From the NCBI RefSeq assembly GCF_001746415.1, contig NZ_MEHJ01000001.1, positions 3,741,001-3,805,000 of the forward strand: 64,000 nt of DNA. The letters run 5' to 3'. Shown here one piece after another: positions 8,541-18,124 of the stretch (position 1 is the stretch's first letter; each line of letters starts with the position of its first letter). The notes beneath the pieces are model-generated. The model did no database searches. It was not told where the DNA came from and worked only from the letters and a program-made list of their open reading frames with translations. Position numbers and translations under genes: made by a program. This stretch comes from Streptomyces agglomeratus. GTDB lineage: Bacteria; Actinomycetota; Actinomycetes; Streptomycetales; Streptomycetaceae.

Positions 8541-10017
8541 CCGGGGTGACAGCCCCGGCGTCCGCCCGCGCGGCGCCGGGGCGTCCGGCACCTTCCTGCC
8601 CGGCACCTTCCTGCCCGGCGTCCTGCGGAGCGGCGTTGTCCCGAGCGGCGCCATCCTGCCCGGCGCCGTCCGTGGCGACACCCTCCCTCTCAGCCCCCTC
8701 CCGCTCGGCCCCCGGGTGCGTGGCATCCGGGTGCGTGGCATCCGGGTTCCCCGCTCCCGGCTGTCGCGCGCCCGGGGCGGCCGAGGACGGGGGGCTCAGG
8801 AATGACGCCCAGCCCTCCTTCGGGGCCTCGCCGACCTCCAGGGTGCGCATCTTCGCCAGCACCTGCGGGTCCTGTGCGTCCAGCCAGTCGGCGACCTGCC
8901 TGAATGACACGCAGCGCACCTCCTTCTTCACGCACACCGTCTTGATCGTCTCCTCGATGGCGCGCATGTACGTGCCGCCGTTCCAGGACTCGAAGTGGTT
9001 GCCGATGATCAGCGGAGCGCGGTTTCCGTTGTACGAGCGGTCGAACGCCTGGAGCAGCCCGTCGCGCATCTGGTTGCCCCAGAAGGTGTGCCGGGACGGA
9101 TCGCCCTTGACCGTTCCCGACTGGTTGACCATGAAGTTGTAGTCCATCGAGAGCGTCTCGAAGGCCCGTCCCGGCACGGGGACAAGCTGGAGCGGCATGT
9201 CCCACAGCCCCTCGGTCTTCTTCGGCCACACCTGCTTGCCGACTCCGCTGGAGTCGTAGCGGAAGCCCAGCTCCTTCGCCGCCAGCATCATGTTCTTCTG
9301 CCCCTCGAGGCAGGGGGTGCGGGCGCCGACGAGTTCCTTGTCGTAGTCGAAGGGCAGCGGCTTGGCGTTCTTCAGGCCCGAGTTGGTCTTCCAGCGCTTC
9401 ACGAACGCCTTGGCCTGCGCGATCTCGCTCTTCCACTCCTCCGTGGACCAGGTGCCGACGCCGCCGTCCTTGCCGCAGAAGTGGCCGTTGAAGTGCGTGC
9501 CGATCTCGTTGCCGTCGAGCCAGGCGGCGCGCAGCTGATCGACGGTGTCACTGATGCCCGCGACGTCGTTGAAGCCGATGTCGGAGCGCCCCGGGGAGTG
9601 CTGCGGCGGGTCGTAGAGGTGCCGCTTGTCCTCCGGGAGCAGGTACACGCCGCTGAGGAAGTACGTCATGGTCGCGTCGTACTTCTTGCCGACCTCGCGG
9701 AAGTGGGAGAAGAGCCGCTGGCTGTCCTCACCCGCCCCGTCCCAGGAGAAGACGACGAACTGGGGCGGCTTCTGACCTGGCTTCAGCCGCTCCGGCCGCG
9801 TCAGGTGCGGCTGTTTCCCGGTGTACGCCGTCGAGCCGTCGCCGATCAGACGTACCGCGCTCTTGGGCGCCGCCTTGGGCACGTCCTTCTTCGCCCCCTG
9901 GGCACCCTGCCCGGTGCCCCCGGCACCCGGACCGGCCGGTCCCGAGCAGGCGGCGAGTGCGCCGGCCAAGGTCACGGCGGTGACGCCGAAGACGATTCTC
10001 TTCGTGGCGGCCATCAT
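8518..10017 (-). CDS. Polysaccharide deacetylase-like lipoprotein
   Basis: The N-terminus is a lipoprotein signal, AVTLAGALAACSGPAG, with the lipobox Cys near residue 23. The catalytic domain resembles NodB-fold carbohydrate esterase 4: FVVFSWDGAGED holds the metal Asp, and EIGTHFNGHFCG gives the His-x3-His pair. The usual TFDD motif is altered to SWDG. The last 85 residues are a low-complexity Ala/Gly/Asp tail built from short degenerate units (ATHPDATHPG, GAGQEGAGQEGAG). It is probably an extracellular, membrane-tethered deacetylase or relative, with substrate unknown. Start codons 9 and 12 bp apart are possible. Confidence 0.72.
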   Translation of the reverse strand: MMAATKRIVFGVTAVTLAGALAACSGPAGPGAGGTGQGAQGAKKDVPKAAPKSAVRLIGDGSTAYTGKQPHLTRPERLKPGQKPPQFVVFSWDGAGEDSQRLFSHFREVGKKYDATMTYFLSGVYLLPEDKRHLYDPPQHSPGRSDIGFNDVAGISDTVDQLRAAWLDGNEIGTHFNGHFCGKDGGVGTWSTEEWKSEIAQAKAFVKRWKTNSGLKNAKPLPFDYDKELVGARTPCLEGQKNMMLAAKELGFRYDSSGVGKQVWPKKTEGLWDMPLQLVPVPGRAFETLSMDYNFMVNQSGTVKGDPSRHTFWGNQMRDGLLQAFDRSYNGNRAPLIIGNHFESWNGGTYMRAIEETIKTVCVKKEVRCVSFRQVADWLDAQDPQVLAKMRTLEVGEAPKEGWASFLSPPSSAAPGARQPGAGNPDATHPDATHPGAEREGAEREGVATDGAGQDGAARDNAAPQDAGQEGAGQEGAGRPGAARADAGAVTPVKQAELR

Positions 10018-10298
10018 TCCGCCCACCCACTTCCGTCAGTTCGTATGCGCTGGAATACCGACATAGCGGTGCAAATTTCGCATGGACTGATAGATGGGTT
10101 GATATGACAAGCCGTTCAAATTACTTATTCACCACAACAGGTGAAAGCTTGCGCCATTTGGGCCTATTCACCCCCTTCGTTCTTTACTCTCCATTACTAT
10201 TCATTTACCTAGAGTTGAAAATCCCGCCGCTGCACGCCGTGACCCACGGCCGCGACCCCACATTCCGCGACCGCGCTGCCCCGGAGGAGACGGGAACC
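10018..10298. promoter_or_regulatory. AT-rich divergent promoter region before sulP-CA
   Basis: 281 bp between divergent genes. Positions about 10,060-10,215 are strikingly AT-rich for this genome (for example attactattcatttacc). Promoters for both neighbours are expected here. An open frame reads through it into the SulP gene, but the codon use and lack of a ribosome site argue that it is untranslated. An RBS, GGAGGAG, lies at 10282-10288 before the ATG at 10299. Confidence 0.55.
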
Positions 10299-12749
10299 AT
10301 GTCCGCTTGCGTCCCGACCCGCACCGACCACTCTTCGAGCGCCACCGGCGCCTCCCGATTCCAGCGTCCGCACAGGCCCCCGCGCAGCGGTGGCCGCCGC
10401 CCCCGCCCGCGTATCGCGGGAGCGGACGTGTCCGCCTCCATCGCCGTATTCCTGATCGCACTGCCGCTCTCCCTGGGCATCGCCCTGGCCACCGGCGCCC
10501 CCCTCCAGGCGGGCCTGGTCGCCGCCGCCGTCGGCGGCCTCGTGGCCGGCCGGTTCGGCGGGGCGCCGCTCCAGGTGAGCGGGCCGGCCGCCGGCCTCAC
10601 GGTGGTCACCGCCGACCTGATCCAGCAGTACGGCTGGCGGGCCACCTGCGCCATCACCGTGCTGGCCGGCATCTGCCAACTCGGTCTCTCCGCACTGCGC
10701 GTGGCCCGGTCCGCTCTCGCGGTCAGCCCGGCGATCGTGCACGGCATGCTGGCCGGGATCGGCGTCACCATCGCGCTGGCCCAGCTGCACATCGTGCTCG
10801 GCGGCAGCCCCGAGAGCTCCGCCGTCGACAACGTCCTCGTGCTGCCCGCCCAGTTGGCCAACCTGCACGGACCGGCCATCCTGGTGAGTACCTTCACCCT
10901 TGCCGTGCTGCTGGTCTGGCCGCACCTTCCGGGGCGTACGGGCCGGATCGCCCGGAGGGTCCCGGCCGCCCTCGTCGCGGTGGCCGCCGCCGCCGCGCTC
11001 TCCGCGCTGACCGGGATGAAGGTGCCGCACGTCGATCTGCCGTCCTGGACGAGCCACGCGCTGCCGGGGCTGCCGGAAGGTCCGGTGCTCGGCATCGCCG
11101 CGGGCGTGCTCACCGTCACGCTGGTCACCAGCGTGCAGTCACTGCTGTCGGCCGTGGCCGTGGACAAACTGGTGGCCGCCCGCAAGGGACCGCAGCCAGA
11201 GGTGACCCGCTCGAACCTCGACCGCGAACTGGCCGGGCAGGGCGCCGCGAACGTCGTGTCCGGCGCGCTCGGCGGACTGCCGGTCGCCGGTGTCGCCGTA
11301 CGCAGCGTCGCCAATGTGTCGTCGGGAGCCGTCAGCCGGCACTCCACGATGCTGCACGGTCTGTGGATCGTGCTCGCCGCACTGTTGCTCGTGCCGGTCC
11401 TCGACCTCATCCCGCTGCCCGCGCTCGCCGCCCTGGTCATGCTCGTCGGCTTCCAGATGGTGAGCATCACGCGCATCCGCAGCGCTTCCCGCCACCGGGA
11501 GATGCTGGTCTACGTGGTGACGGTCGCCGGGGTCGTCCTTCTCGGCGTGCTGGAAGGTGTGGCGATCGGGGTCGCGGTAGCGGTCGCCGTGGCGCTGCAC
11601 CGGCTGGCCAAGACGCATGTCACCGCGGAGATCTCACCGGAAGGCGTCCATCACGTCCGGGTGCGCGGCCAGTTGACCTTCCTCGCGGTGCCCCGGCTGA
11701 GCCGGGCACTGAACCAGGTGCCCCGGGGTTCCGAGGCGGTCGTGGAGCTGGACGGGTCGTTCATGGATCACGCGGCGTACGAAACGCTCCAGGACTGGCG
11801 GGACGCGCACACCGGGCAGAACGGCCGCGTGGAGATCACCGGGCGTTCGGGCCAGCGGTTCGCCGGGCCCGCCTCCGGCGCCGGTGCCGGCGGCTCCGCC
11901 GGTACCGGCCGGCACAGCGCGTCGCACTCCACGCACACCTGCTGCCGGCCGTGGACCCCCTGGCGCAACCACCACTGCGACCACCACGCCCCCGCGTCCA
12001 AGTCCACGCCGGGGCGGGCCGGTGGCAGCGCGGGCCAACTGGCCACCGGGCTGAGCGCGTTCCAGCGCAATACGGCGCCCCTGGTCCGCGAGGAGCTGGC
12101 CCGCCTCGCCCGCGAGGGCCAGACTCCGTCGCAGCTCTTCATCACCTGCGCCGACTCCCGCCTGGTCACCAGCATGATCACGTCCAGCGGCCCGGGCGAC
12201 CTCTTCACCGTGCGCAACGTGGGCAATCTGGTGCCGCCGCCCGGCGCGGAGAGCGCCGACGATTCGGTCGGAGCGGCCATCGAGTACGCCGTGGACGTGC
12301 TCAAGGTGCAGTCCATCACCATCTGCGGTCACTCCGGCTGCGGCGCGATGCAGGCCCTGCTCAACTCGCCGCCCGACACCCCGCCGGAGGCGGACCGGAC
12401 GCCGCTGCGGCGCTGGCTGCGGCATGCCGTGCCCAGCCTGGAGCGGATGCGCAGCAAGAAGCACTCCTGGGCGAGGATCTCGGGCAGGATGCCCGCCGAC
12501 GCGGTCGAGCAGCTCTGCCTGACCAACGTGGTGCAGCAGTTGGAGCACCTGCACGCACACGAGGCGGTGCGCCGGCGGCTCGACGAGGGCACGCTCGAAC
12601 TGCACGGCATGTACTTCCATGTCGGCGAGGCGCAGGCATACCTGCTCCAGGACGGAATCCGTATCGGTGAGACCGACGCGGTCTTCGACCGGGTCGGCCC
12701 GGTCGAAGACCCGGAAGCGGAAGGCTCCCTAGAAGAGTCGCGCGCCTGA
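10299..12749 (+). CDS. SulP anion transporter fused to beta-carbonic anhydrase
   Basis: The protein has 816 residues. An N-terminal SulP transporter has about ten or more membrane helices (starting GADVSASIAVFLIALPLSLG, then LQVSGPAAGLTVV) and is followed by a STAS domain (LTFLAVPRLSRALNQVP). After a Cys/His-rich linker comes a beta-class carbonic anhydrase with the zinc ligands of CADSR and HSGCG. Such fusions are thought to supply or export bicarbonate by coupling transport to CO2/HCO3- interconversion at the inner face of the membrane. The ATG at 10299 is chosen for its GGAGGAG ribosome site. Confidence 0.9.
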   Translation: MSACVPTRTDHSSSATGASRFQRPHRPPRSGGRRPRPRIAGADVSASIAVFLIALPLSLGIALATGAPLQAGLVAAAVGGLVAGRFGGAPLQVSGPAAGLTVVTADLIQQYGWRATCAITVLAGICQLGLSALRVARSALAVSPAIVHGMLAGIGVTIALAQLHIVLGGSPESSAVDNVLVLPAQLANLHGPAILVSTFTLAVLLVWPHLPGRTGRIARRVPAALVAVAAAAALSALTGMKVPHVDLPSWTSHALPGLPEGPVLGIAAGVLTVTLVTSVQSLLSAVAVDKLVAARKGPQPEVTRSNLDRELAGQGAANVVSGALGGLPVAGVAVRSVANVSSGAVSRHSTMLHGLWIVLAALLLVPVLDLIPLPALAALVMLVGFQMVSITRIRSASRHREMLVYVVTVAGVVLLGVLEGVAIGVAVAVAVALHRLAKTHVTAEISPEGVHHVRVRGQLTFLAVPRLSRALNQVPRGSEAVVELDGSFMDHAAYETLQDWRDAHTGQNGRVEITGRSGQRFAGPASGAGAGGSAGTGRHSASHSTHTCCRPWTPWRNHHCDHHAPASKSTPGRAGGSAGQLATGLSAFQRNTAPLVREELARLAREGQTPSQLFITCADSRLVTSMITSSGPGDLFTVRNVGNLVPPPGAESADDSVGAAIEYAVDVLKVQSITICGHSGCGAMQALLNSPPDTPPEADRTPLRRWLRHAVPSLERMRSKKHSWARISGRMPADAVEQLCLTNVVQQLEHLHAHEAVRRRLDEGTLELHGMYFHVGEAQAYLLQDGIRIGETDAVFDRVGPVEDPEAEGSLEESRA

Positions 12750-12781
12750 ACCGACCGGCCCCCGCGTCCGTGAGACCGTAT

Positions 12782-12815
12782 GGCCCCTCCCCGCGCCGCC
12801 CTGCGAGGAGGGGCC
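12782..12815 (+). terminator. Hairpin terminator after sulP-CA
   Basis: Arms GGCCCCTCC (12782-12790) and GGAGGGGCC (12807-12815) flank a 16-base loop, 33 bp after the stop codon. The T tract is absent, as is normal for this genus. Confidence 0.6.
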
Positions 12816-12961
12816 GTACGCCGCCACCAACACTGCCCCTGATGCGGCCCGCCCGCAGCTCACAGGTCTAAACCAATTCCCGGAAGGCTCTTGTCTCCCG
12901 GGCGCGGGACTGATGAGCTAGGGCACGGGACACATCGGACGCCCTGGGAATGGGAGATGTC

Positions 12962-14917
12962 GTGAGCAACGAAAGCCTGGCCAACCTCATGAAGGAGGAG
13001 CGCCGCTTCGCGCCGCCTGCCGAGCTGGCCGCGAACGCCAACGTCACGGCGCAGGCGTACGAGCAGGCCGAGGCAGACAGGCTGGGCTTCTGGGCCGAGC
13101 AGGCCCGGCGGCTCACCTGGGCCACCGAGCCGACCGAGACACTTGACTGGTCGAACCCGCCCTTCGCGAAGTGGTTCGCCGACGGCGAGCTGAACGTCGC
13201 GTACAACTGCGTGGACCGTCACGTCGAGGCCGGCCACGGCGACCGCGTCGCCATCCACTTCGAGGGCGAACCCGGCGACAGCCGCGCGATCACCTACGCC
13301 GATCTCAAGGACGAGGTCTCGCGCGCCGCCAACGCCCTTACGGAGCTGGGCGTACAGAAGGGCGACCGGGTCGCCGTCTACCTGCCGATGATTCCCGAGG
13401 CCGCCGTGGCGATGCTGGCCTGCGCCCGCATCGGTGCCGCACACTCGGTCGTCTTCGGCGGCTTCTCGGCCGACGCCGTCGCCTCCCGCATCCAGGACGC
13501 CGACGCCAAGCTCGTCATCACCTCGGACGGCGGCTACCGGCGCACCAAGCCGACCGCCCTCAAGCCCGCCATCGACGAGGCCGTCGCCAAGTGCCCGCAG
13601 GTGGAGCACGTCCTGGTCGTACGCCGCACGGGCCAGGACACCGCGTGGGACGACAGCCGCGACGTCTGGTGGCACGAGATCGTCGGCCGCCAGTCCGCCG
13701 AGCACACCCCCGAGGCGTTCGACGCCGAGCACCCGCTCTTCATCCTCTACACGTCCGGTACGACGGGTAAGCCGAAGGGCATCCTGCACACCTCCGGCGG
13801 CTACCTCACCCAGGCGGCGTACACGCACCACGCGGTGTTCGACCTCAAGCCGGAGACCGATGTCTACTGGTGCACCGCCGACATCGGCTGGGTGACCGGG
13901 CACTCGTACATCGTGTACGGGCCGCTCGCCAACGGCGGGACGCAGGTCATGTACGAGGGCACGCCCGACACCCCGCACCAGGGGCGCTGGTGGGAGATCG
14001 TGCAGAAGTACGGCGTCACGATCCTCTACACCGCGCCGACCGCGATCCGCACGTTCATGAAGTGGGGCGACGACATCCCCGCCAAGTTCGACCTGAGTAG
14101 CCTGCGCGTGCTCGGGTCGGTCGGCGAGCCGATCAACCCCGAGGCGTGGATCTGGTACCGGGAGCACATCGGCGCGGGCAAGACCCCGATCGTGGACACC
14201 TGGTGGCAGACCGAGACCGGCGCGATGATGATCGCGCCGCTGCCCGGCGTCACCGCCACCAAGCCCGGCTCCGCCCAGCGCGCGCTGCCCGGCATCAGTG
14301 CCACCGTCGTCGACGACGAGGCCAACGAGGTGCCCGACGGAGGCGGCGGCTACCTCGTCCTCACCGAGCCGTGGCCGTCCATGCTCCGTACGATCTGGGG
14401 CGACGACCAGCGCTTCCTCGACACCTACTGGTCCCGCTTCCCCGACAAGTACTTCGCGGGCGACGGCGCCAAGAAGGACGACGACGGCGACATCTGGCTG
14501 CTCGGCCGGGTCGACGACGTGATGCTGGTGTCCGGCCACAACATCTCGACCACGGAGGTCGAGTCGGCGCTCGTCTCGCACCCGTCCGTCGCGGAGGCGG
14601 CAGTCGTCGGCGCGGCCGACGAGACGACCGGTCAGGCCATCGTCGCGTTCGTGATCCTGCGCGGTACGGCGTCCGAGACGGACACCCTCGTCGCGGAACT
14701 GCGCAGCCACGTCGGCACCACGCTCGGGCCGATCGCCAAGCCCAAGCGGATCCTGCCGGTGGCGGAGCTGCCCAAGACCCGGTCCGGAAAGATCATGCGG
14801 CGGCTGCTGCGGGACGTCGCCGAGAACCGGCAGCTCGGTGATGTCACCACCCTGACCGACTCCTCGGTGATGGACCTGATCCAGACGAAGCTTCCGAGCG
14901 CGTCCAGCGAGGACTGA
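12962..14917 (+). CDS. acs: Acetyl-CoA synthetase (AMP-forming)
   Basis: This 651-residue adenylate-forming enzyme makes acetyl-CoA from acetate, ATP and CoA. Visible motifs are the P-loop [26 protein letters not shown] in the adenylation core and, at the C-terminus, [14 protein letters not shown], whose Lys is the usual reversible acetylation site in Acs. ACS-specific [14 protein letters not shown] is present. The GTG start at 12962 follows GGGAGATGTC, and the in-frame ATG 12 bp earlier lacks a site. Length is normal for the family. The order acs-nhaA matches other actinomycetes. Confidence 0.96.
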   Translation: MSNESLANLMKEERRFAPPAELAANANVTAQAYEQAEADRLGFWAEQARRLTWATEPTETLDWSNPPFAKWFADGELNVAYNCVDRHVEAGHGDRVAIHFEGEPGDSRAITYADLKDEVSRAANALTELGVQKGDRVAVYLPMIPEAAVAMLACARIGAAHSVVFGGFSADAVASRIQDADAKLVITSDGGYRRTKPTALKPAIDEAVAKCPQVEHVLVVRRTGQDTAWDDSRDVWWHEIVGRQSAEHTPEAFDAEHPLFILYTSGTTGKPKGILHTSGGYLTQAAYTHHAVFDLKPETDVYWCTADIGWVTGHSYIVYGPLANGGTQVMYEGTPDTPHQGRWWEIVQKYGVTILYTAPTAIRTFMKWGDDIPAKFDLSSLRVLGSVGEPINPEAWIWYREHIGAGKTPIVDTWWQTETGAMMIAPLPGVTATKPGSAQRALPGISATVVDDEANEVPDGGGGYLVLTEPWPSMLRTIWGDDQRFLDTYWSRFPDKYFAGDGAKKDDDGDIWLLGRVDDVMLVSGHNISTTEVESALVSHPSVAEAAVVGAADETTGQAIVAFVILRGTASETDTLVAELRSHVGTTLGPIAKPKRILPVAELPKTRSGKIMRRLLRDVAENRQLGDVTTLTDSSVMDLIQTKLPSASSED

Positions 14918-14971
14918 CAGCTCCCGCCTCCGCAAAGCGTCTTCGGAACGGGTATCCGCAACACGTCTTCG

Positions 14972-15008
14972 GAACGGGCATCCGGCTCTCCGCGCCGGAT
15001 GCCCGTTC
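14972..15008 (+). terminator. Hairpin terminator after acs
   Basis: Perfect 14-bp arms GAACGGGCATCCGG and CCGGATGCCCGTTC surround a 9-base loop, 55 bp beyond the acs stop. Just upstream, the segment CGTCTTCGGAACGGG is present twice in tandem (14938 and 14964 regions), so the left arm has been duplicated. Confidence 0.8.
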
Positions 15009-15169
15009 TACCCGCCCTGCTCCTAAAGTGATGATTCGCCGGATTGCACCCTTGCGCGCCCCCGGTAGAGTGTCTGCTCGCGTAAAGAACGCGTCAAAGC
15101 TCGACAGGTGTGCCGGGAAGTCTGGTCGGCAATGTGCTCCATGCTGCCCACCGACCGGAGGTCTCACCC

Positions 15170-16609
15170 GTGCCCGCGCCCCGTCCGACCGCCCCGTCCG
15201 GCCCGCCGACCCCGCCCAGCGCCCGCAAGGTTCTCGGGCGGCTCTCACTCCCCGAGCGCACCTACGTGGCCGAGGCGCTGCGCACGGAGACCGTCGGCGG
15301 CGTACTGCTCCTCGTGGCGGCGATCATCGCGCTCGTCTGGGCGAACACCGGCTTCAGCGACTCCTACGAATCCGTACGCGGCTTCCACCTGGGCCCCGCC
15401 TCCCTCGGTCTCGACCTCTCCATCCAGCACTGGGCCGCCGACGGCCTCCTCGCCGTCTTCTTCTTCGTCGCCGGCATCGAGCTGAAGCGCGAACTGGTCG
15501 CCGGCGAGCTGCGCGACCCCAAGGCCGCCGCGCTCCCCGTCATCGCCGCGCTCAGCGGCATGGCGGCGCCGGCCCTCGTGTACGTACTGGTCAACGTAAT
15601 CGGGGACGGGTCGCTGGGCGGCTGGGCCGTCCCCACCGCCACCGACATCGCCTTCGCGCTCGCCGTCCTCGCGGTGATCGGTACGTCGCTTCCGTCCGCG
15701 CTGCGCGCCTTCCTGCTGACCCTGGCCGTCGTCGACGACCTGTTCGCGATCCTGATCATCGCCGTCTTCTTCACCAGCGACCTCAACTTCGCCGCGCTCG
15801 GCGGCGCGGTCGCGGGACTGGCCGTCTTCTGGCTGCTGCTGCGCAAGCGCGTCCGAGGCTGGTACGTCTACGTACCGCTCGCCCTGGTGATCTGGGGCCT
15901 GATGTACAACAGCGGCGTACACGCCACCATCGCCGGTGTCGCGATGGGCCTGATGCTGCGCTGCACCCGTGAAGAACGCGGCGGCACGACCGAGGCGCAC
16001 TCCCCCGGCGAGCGCATCGAGCACCTCGCCCGGCCGGTTTCCGCGGGCATCGCCGTGCCGCTGTTCGCCCTGTTCTCCGCCGGTGTCTCCGTGTCCGGCG
16101 GGGCGCTCGGTGGCTTGTTCACGCGGCCCGAGACCCTCGGTGTCGTCCTCGGGCTCGTGGTCGGCAAGACCGTCGGCATCTTCAGCGGCACGTGGCTGGC
16201 GGCCCGCTTCACGAAGGCCGAGCTCAACGAGGACCTCGCCTGGGCCGACGTCTTCGCCGTCGCGTCGCTGGCGGGCATCGGATTCACGGTCTCCCTGCTC
16301 ATCGGTGAGCTCGCCTTCACCGGTGACGCCGCGCTCACCGAAGAGATCAAAGCCGCCGTACTCGTCGGCTCGCTGATCGCCGCCGCACTCTCCGGGATTC
16401 TGCTCAAGTTGCGGGTACGCAAGTACCGCGCACTGGTCGAGCATGAGGAGCGCGACGACGACAACGACGGCATTCCGGACATCTACGAGCTCGATCGGCC
16501 CGAGTACCACCTGCGGATGGCCGCGATCTACGAGGCGAAGGCCGCCGAGCACCGCAGGCTCGCGGAAGTCGCGGGGGCATCCAGCGGCGGCGACGACAGT
16601 CCGGCATGA
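15170..16609 (+). CDS. nhaA: Na+/H+ antiporter NhaA with acidic C-terminal tail
   Basis: The 479-residue NhaA family antiporter exchanges sodium for protons across the cytoplasmic membrane. It has about twelve hydrophobic segments. The ion-site Asp pair is in LTLAVVDDLFAILII, and the family motif FFFVAGIELKREL is present. The start is GTG 15170, with the SD-like GGAGGT 8 bp upstream. The cytoplasmic tail is longer than in E. coli and contains DDDNDGIPDIYE (residues 429-440), which fits the calcium-loop pattern DxDxDGxxDxxE. The next gene begins 40 bp downstream. Confidence 0.94.
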   Translation: MPAPRPTAPSGPPTPPSARKVLGRLSLPERTYVAEALRTETVGGVLLLVAAIIALVWANTGFSDSYESVRGFHLGPASLGLDLSIQHWAADGLLAVFFFVAGIELKRELVAGELRDPKAAALPVIAALSGMAAPALVYVLVNVIGDGSLGGWAVPTATDIAFALAVLAVIGTSLPSALRAFLLTLAVVDDLFAILIIAVFFTSDLNFAALGGAVAGLAVFWLLLRKRVRGWYVYVPLALVIWGLMYNSGVHATIAGVAMGLMLRCTREERGGTTEAHSPGERIEHLARPVSAGIAVPLFALFSAGVSVSGGALGGLFTRPETLGVVLGLVVGKTVGIFSGTWLAARFTKAELNEDLAWADVFAVASLAGIGFTVSLLIGELAFTGDAALTEEIKAAVLVGSLIAAALSGILLKLRVRKYRALVEHEERDDDNDGIPDIYELDRPEYHLRMAAIYEAKAAEHRRLAEVAGASSGGDDSPA

Positions 16610-16649
16610 TTCGACATCAGGTAAGACGACGTACAAGAGGGAGAGAGCG

Positions 16650-17114
16650 ATGAGCGACCCCGCCCGCACAGCGACGGCTGACAGCGTCGACCGCAGCCTC
16701 GGCCAGTTGGTCGCGACGGCGACCGCCGAGATGTCCGCACTCATGCACGACGAGATCGCGCTGGCCAAGGCCGAGCTGCGGCAGGACGCCAAGCGTGTCG
16801 GCATGGGCGGCACGGCCATCGGTGTCGCAGGGGTGTTCGCGCTCTTCTCGCTGCCGGTACTGAGCTTCGCCGCGGCGTACGGCATCCACAACCTGGGGCT
16901 CGGGCTCGCCTGGTCCTTCCTGATCGTCGGCGGAGCGTTTCTGCTGCTGGCGGGCCTGCTGGCACTGATCGCCGTCACGAAGTTCAAGAAGGTGTCCCCG
17001 CCGGAGAAGAGCATCGCCTCGGCCAAGCAGACGGCAGCCGTACTCCAGGGCGTCAAGCCTCACCCGCGCCAGGTCGGTGACAAGGCGGTGGCTGTGGCAC
17101 GCTCATCCACATGA
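16650..17114 (+). CDS. Phage-holin-like (DUF1469-type) small membrane protein
   Basis: The protein has 154 residues. An N-terminal amphipathic stretch (VDRSLGQLVATATAEMSALM, then HDEIALAKAEL) precedes two membrane helices (ALFSLPVLSFAAAYGI and AWSFLIVGGAFLLLAGLLAL) and a basic tail. This is the actinobacterial putative holin/DUF1469 layout, in the Rv3669 position. It is probably not a lytic holin but a membrane protein of unknown role. The ATG at 16650 follows GAGGGAGAG, and its stop overlaps the start of the epoxide hydrolase gene (ATGA). Confidence 0.8.
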   Translation: MSDPARTATADSVDRSLGQLVATATAEMSALMHDEIALAKAELRQDAKRVGMGGTAIGVAGVFALFSLPVLSFAAAYGIHNLGLGLAWSFLIVGGAFLLLAGLLALIAVTKFKKVSPPEKSIASAKQTAAVLQGVKPHPRQVGDKAVAVARSST

Positions 17115-18124
17115 CCGCCCCAGATTCCGGCTCCGGCGCACCCGCCCCTGCACCCGCTCCCACCCCCGCCGCCCCTGCACCTGCCCCGGCTCCGGCTGCG
17201 CCGTCCATGCCGACGGCCGCTTCCGTCGTACGTCCCGAGGGCCCGTGGACGCACCGCGACGTAGCGGCCAACGGCGCGCGTTTCCACATCGCGGAGGTCG
17301 GGGACGGGCCGCTCGTGCTGCTGCTGCACGGTTTCCCGCAGTTCTGGTGGACGTGGCGGCACCAGATGACCGCGCTCGCCGAGGCCGGGTTCCGGGCCGT
17401 CGCGATGGACCTGCGGGGCGTGGGCGGCAGCGACCGTACGCCGCGCGGTTACGACCCGGCGAACCTCGCGCTCGACATCACCGGCGTGGTGCGCTCGCTC
17501 GGCGAGCCGGACGCCGCGCTGGTCGGGCACGACCTGGGCGGTTACCTGGCGTGGACGGCGGCAGTGATGCGGCCCAAGCTGGTGCGCCGGCTCGCGGTGT
17601 CCTCGATGCCCCACCCCCGGCGCTGGCGCTCGGCGATGCTCTCCGACATGTCGCAGTCGCGCGCCGGGTCGTACGTCTGGGGCTTCCAGCGTCCGTGGCT
17701 GCCGGAGCGTCAGCTTGTCGCGGACGACGCGGCCTTGGTGGGCAGACTGGTCCGTGACTGGTCCGGGCCCCGGCTGCCGGACGACGAGGACGTGGACGTG
17801 TACCGCCGCGCGATGTCGATTCCGTCCACGGCGCACTGCTCGATCGAGCCGTACCGGTGGATGGTGCGGTCGATGGCGCGGCCGGACGGCATCCAGTTCA
17901 ACCGGCGCATGAAGCGGCCGGTACGGGTTCCGACGCTGCACCTGCACGGTTCGCTGGACCCGGTGATGCGCACGCGCAGCGCGGCCGGCTCCGGCGAGTA
18001 CGTCGAAGCTCCGTACCGCTGGCGGCTGTTCGACGGTCTCGGGCACTTCCCGCACGAGGAGGACCCGGCCGCTTTCTCCGCCGAGCTGGTCAACTGGCTG
18101 AAGGACCCCGAGCCGGACCGCTGA
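17111..18124 (+). CDS. Epoxide hydrolase-type alpha/beta hydrolase (EphE position)
   Basis: The protein has 337 residues. After a Pro/Ala-rich leader of about 40 residues comes an alpha/beta-hydrolase domain with the oxyanion motif LLHGFPQFWWTW (HGxP, typical of epoxide hydrolases). The nucleophile elbow VGHDLGGYLAW has Asp instead of Ser. The late Asp is in HGSLDPVMR and the catalytic His in GLGHFPHEE. The Asp nucleophile supports hydrolysis of epoxides rather than esters. It is co-transcribed with the holin-like gene upstream through a 4-bp overlap. The natural substrate is unknown. Confidence 0.85.
   Translation: MTAPDSGSGAPAPAPAPTPAAPAPAPAPAAPSMPTAASVVRPEGPWTHRDVAANGARFHIAEVGDGPLVLLLHGFPQFWWTWRHQMTALAEAGFRAVAMDLRGVGGSDRTPRGYDPANLALDITGVVRSLGEPDAALVGHDLGGYLAWTAAVMRPKLVRRLAVSSMPHPRRWRSAMLSDMSQSRAGSYVWGFQRPWLPERQLVADDAALVGRLVRDWSGPRLPDDEDVDVYRRAMSIPSTAHCSIEPYRWMVRSMARPDGIQFNRRMKRPVRVPTLHLHGSLDPVMRTRSAAGSGEYVEAPYRWRLFDGLGHFPHEEDPAAFSAELVNWLKDPEPDR

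Noticed and set aside
10104..10298. N-terminal extension of the SulP-carbonic anhydrase protein
   Set aside because: The extension lies in AT-rich, non-coding-like sequence, while a good GGAGGAG site precedes the ATG at 10299.
12860..14935. A 691-residue minus-strand frame opposite acs
   Set aside because: It mirrors acs codon bias on the opposite strand. The product is low-complexity and has no family resemblance.
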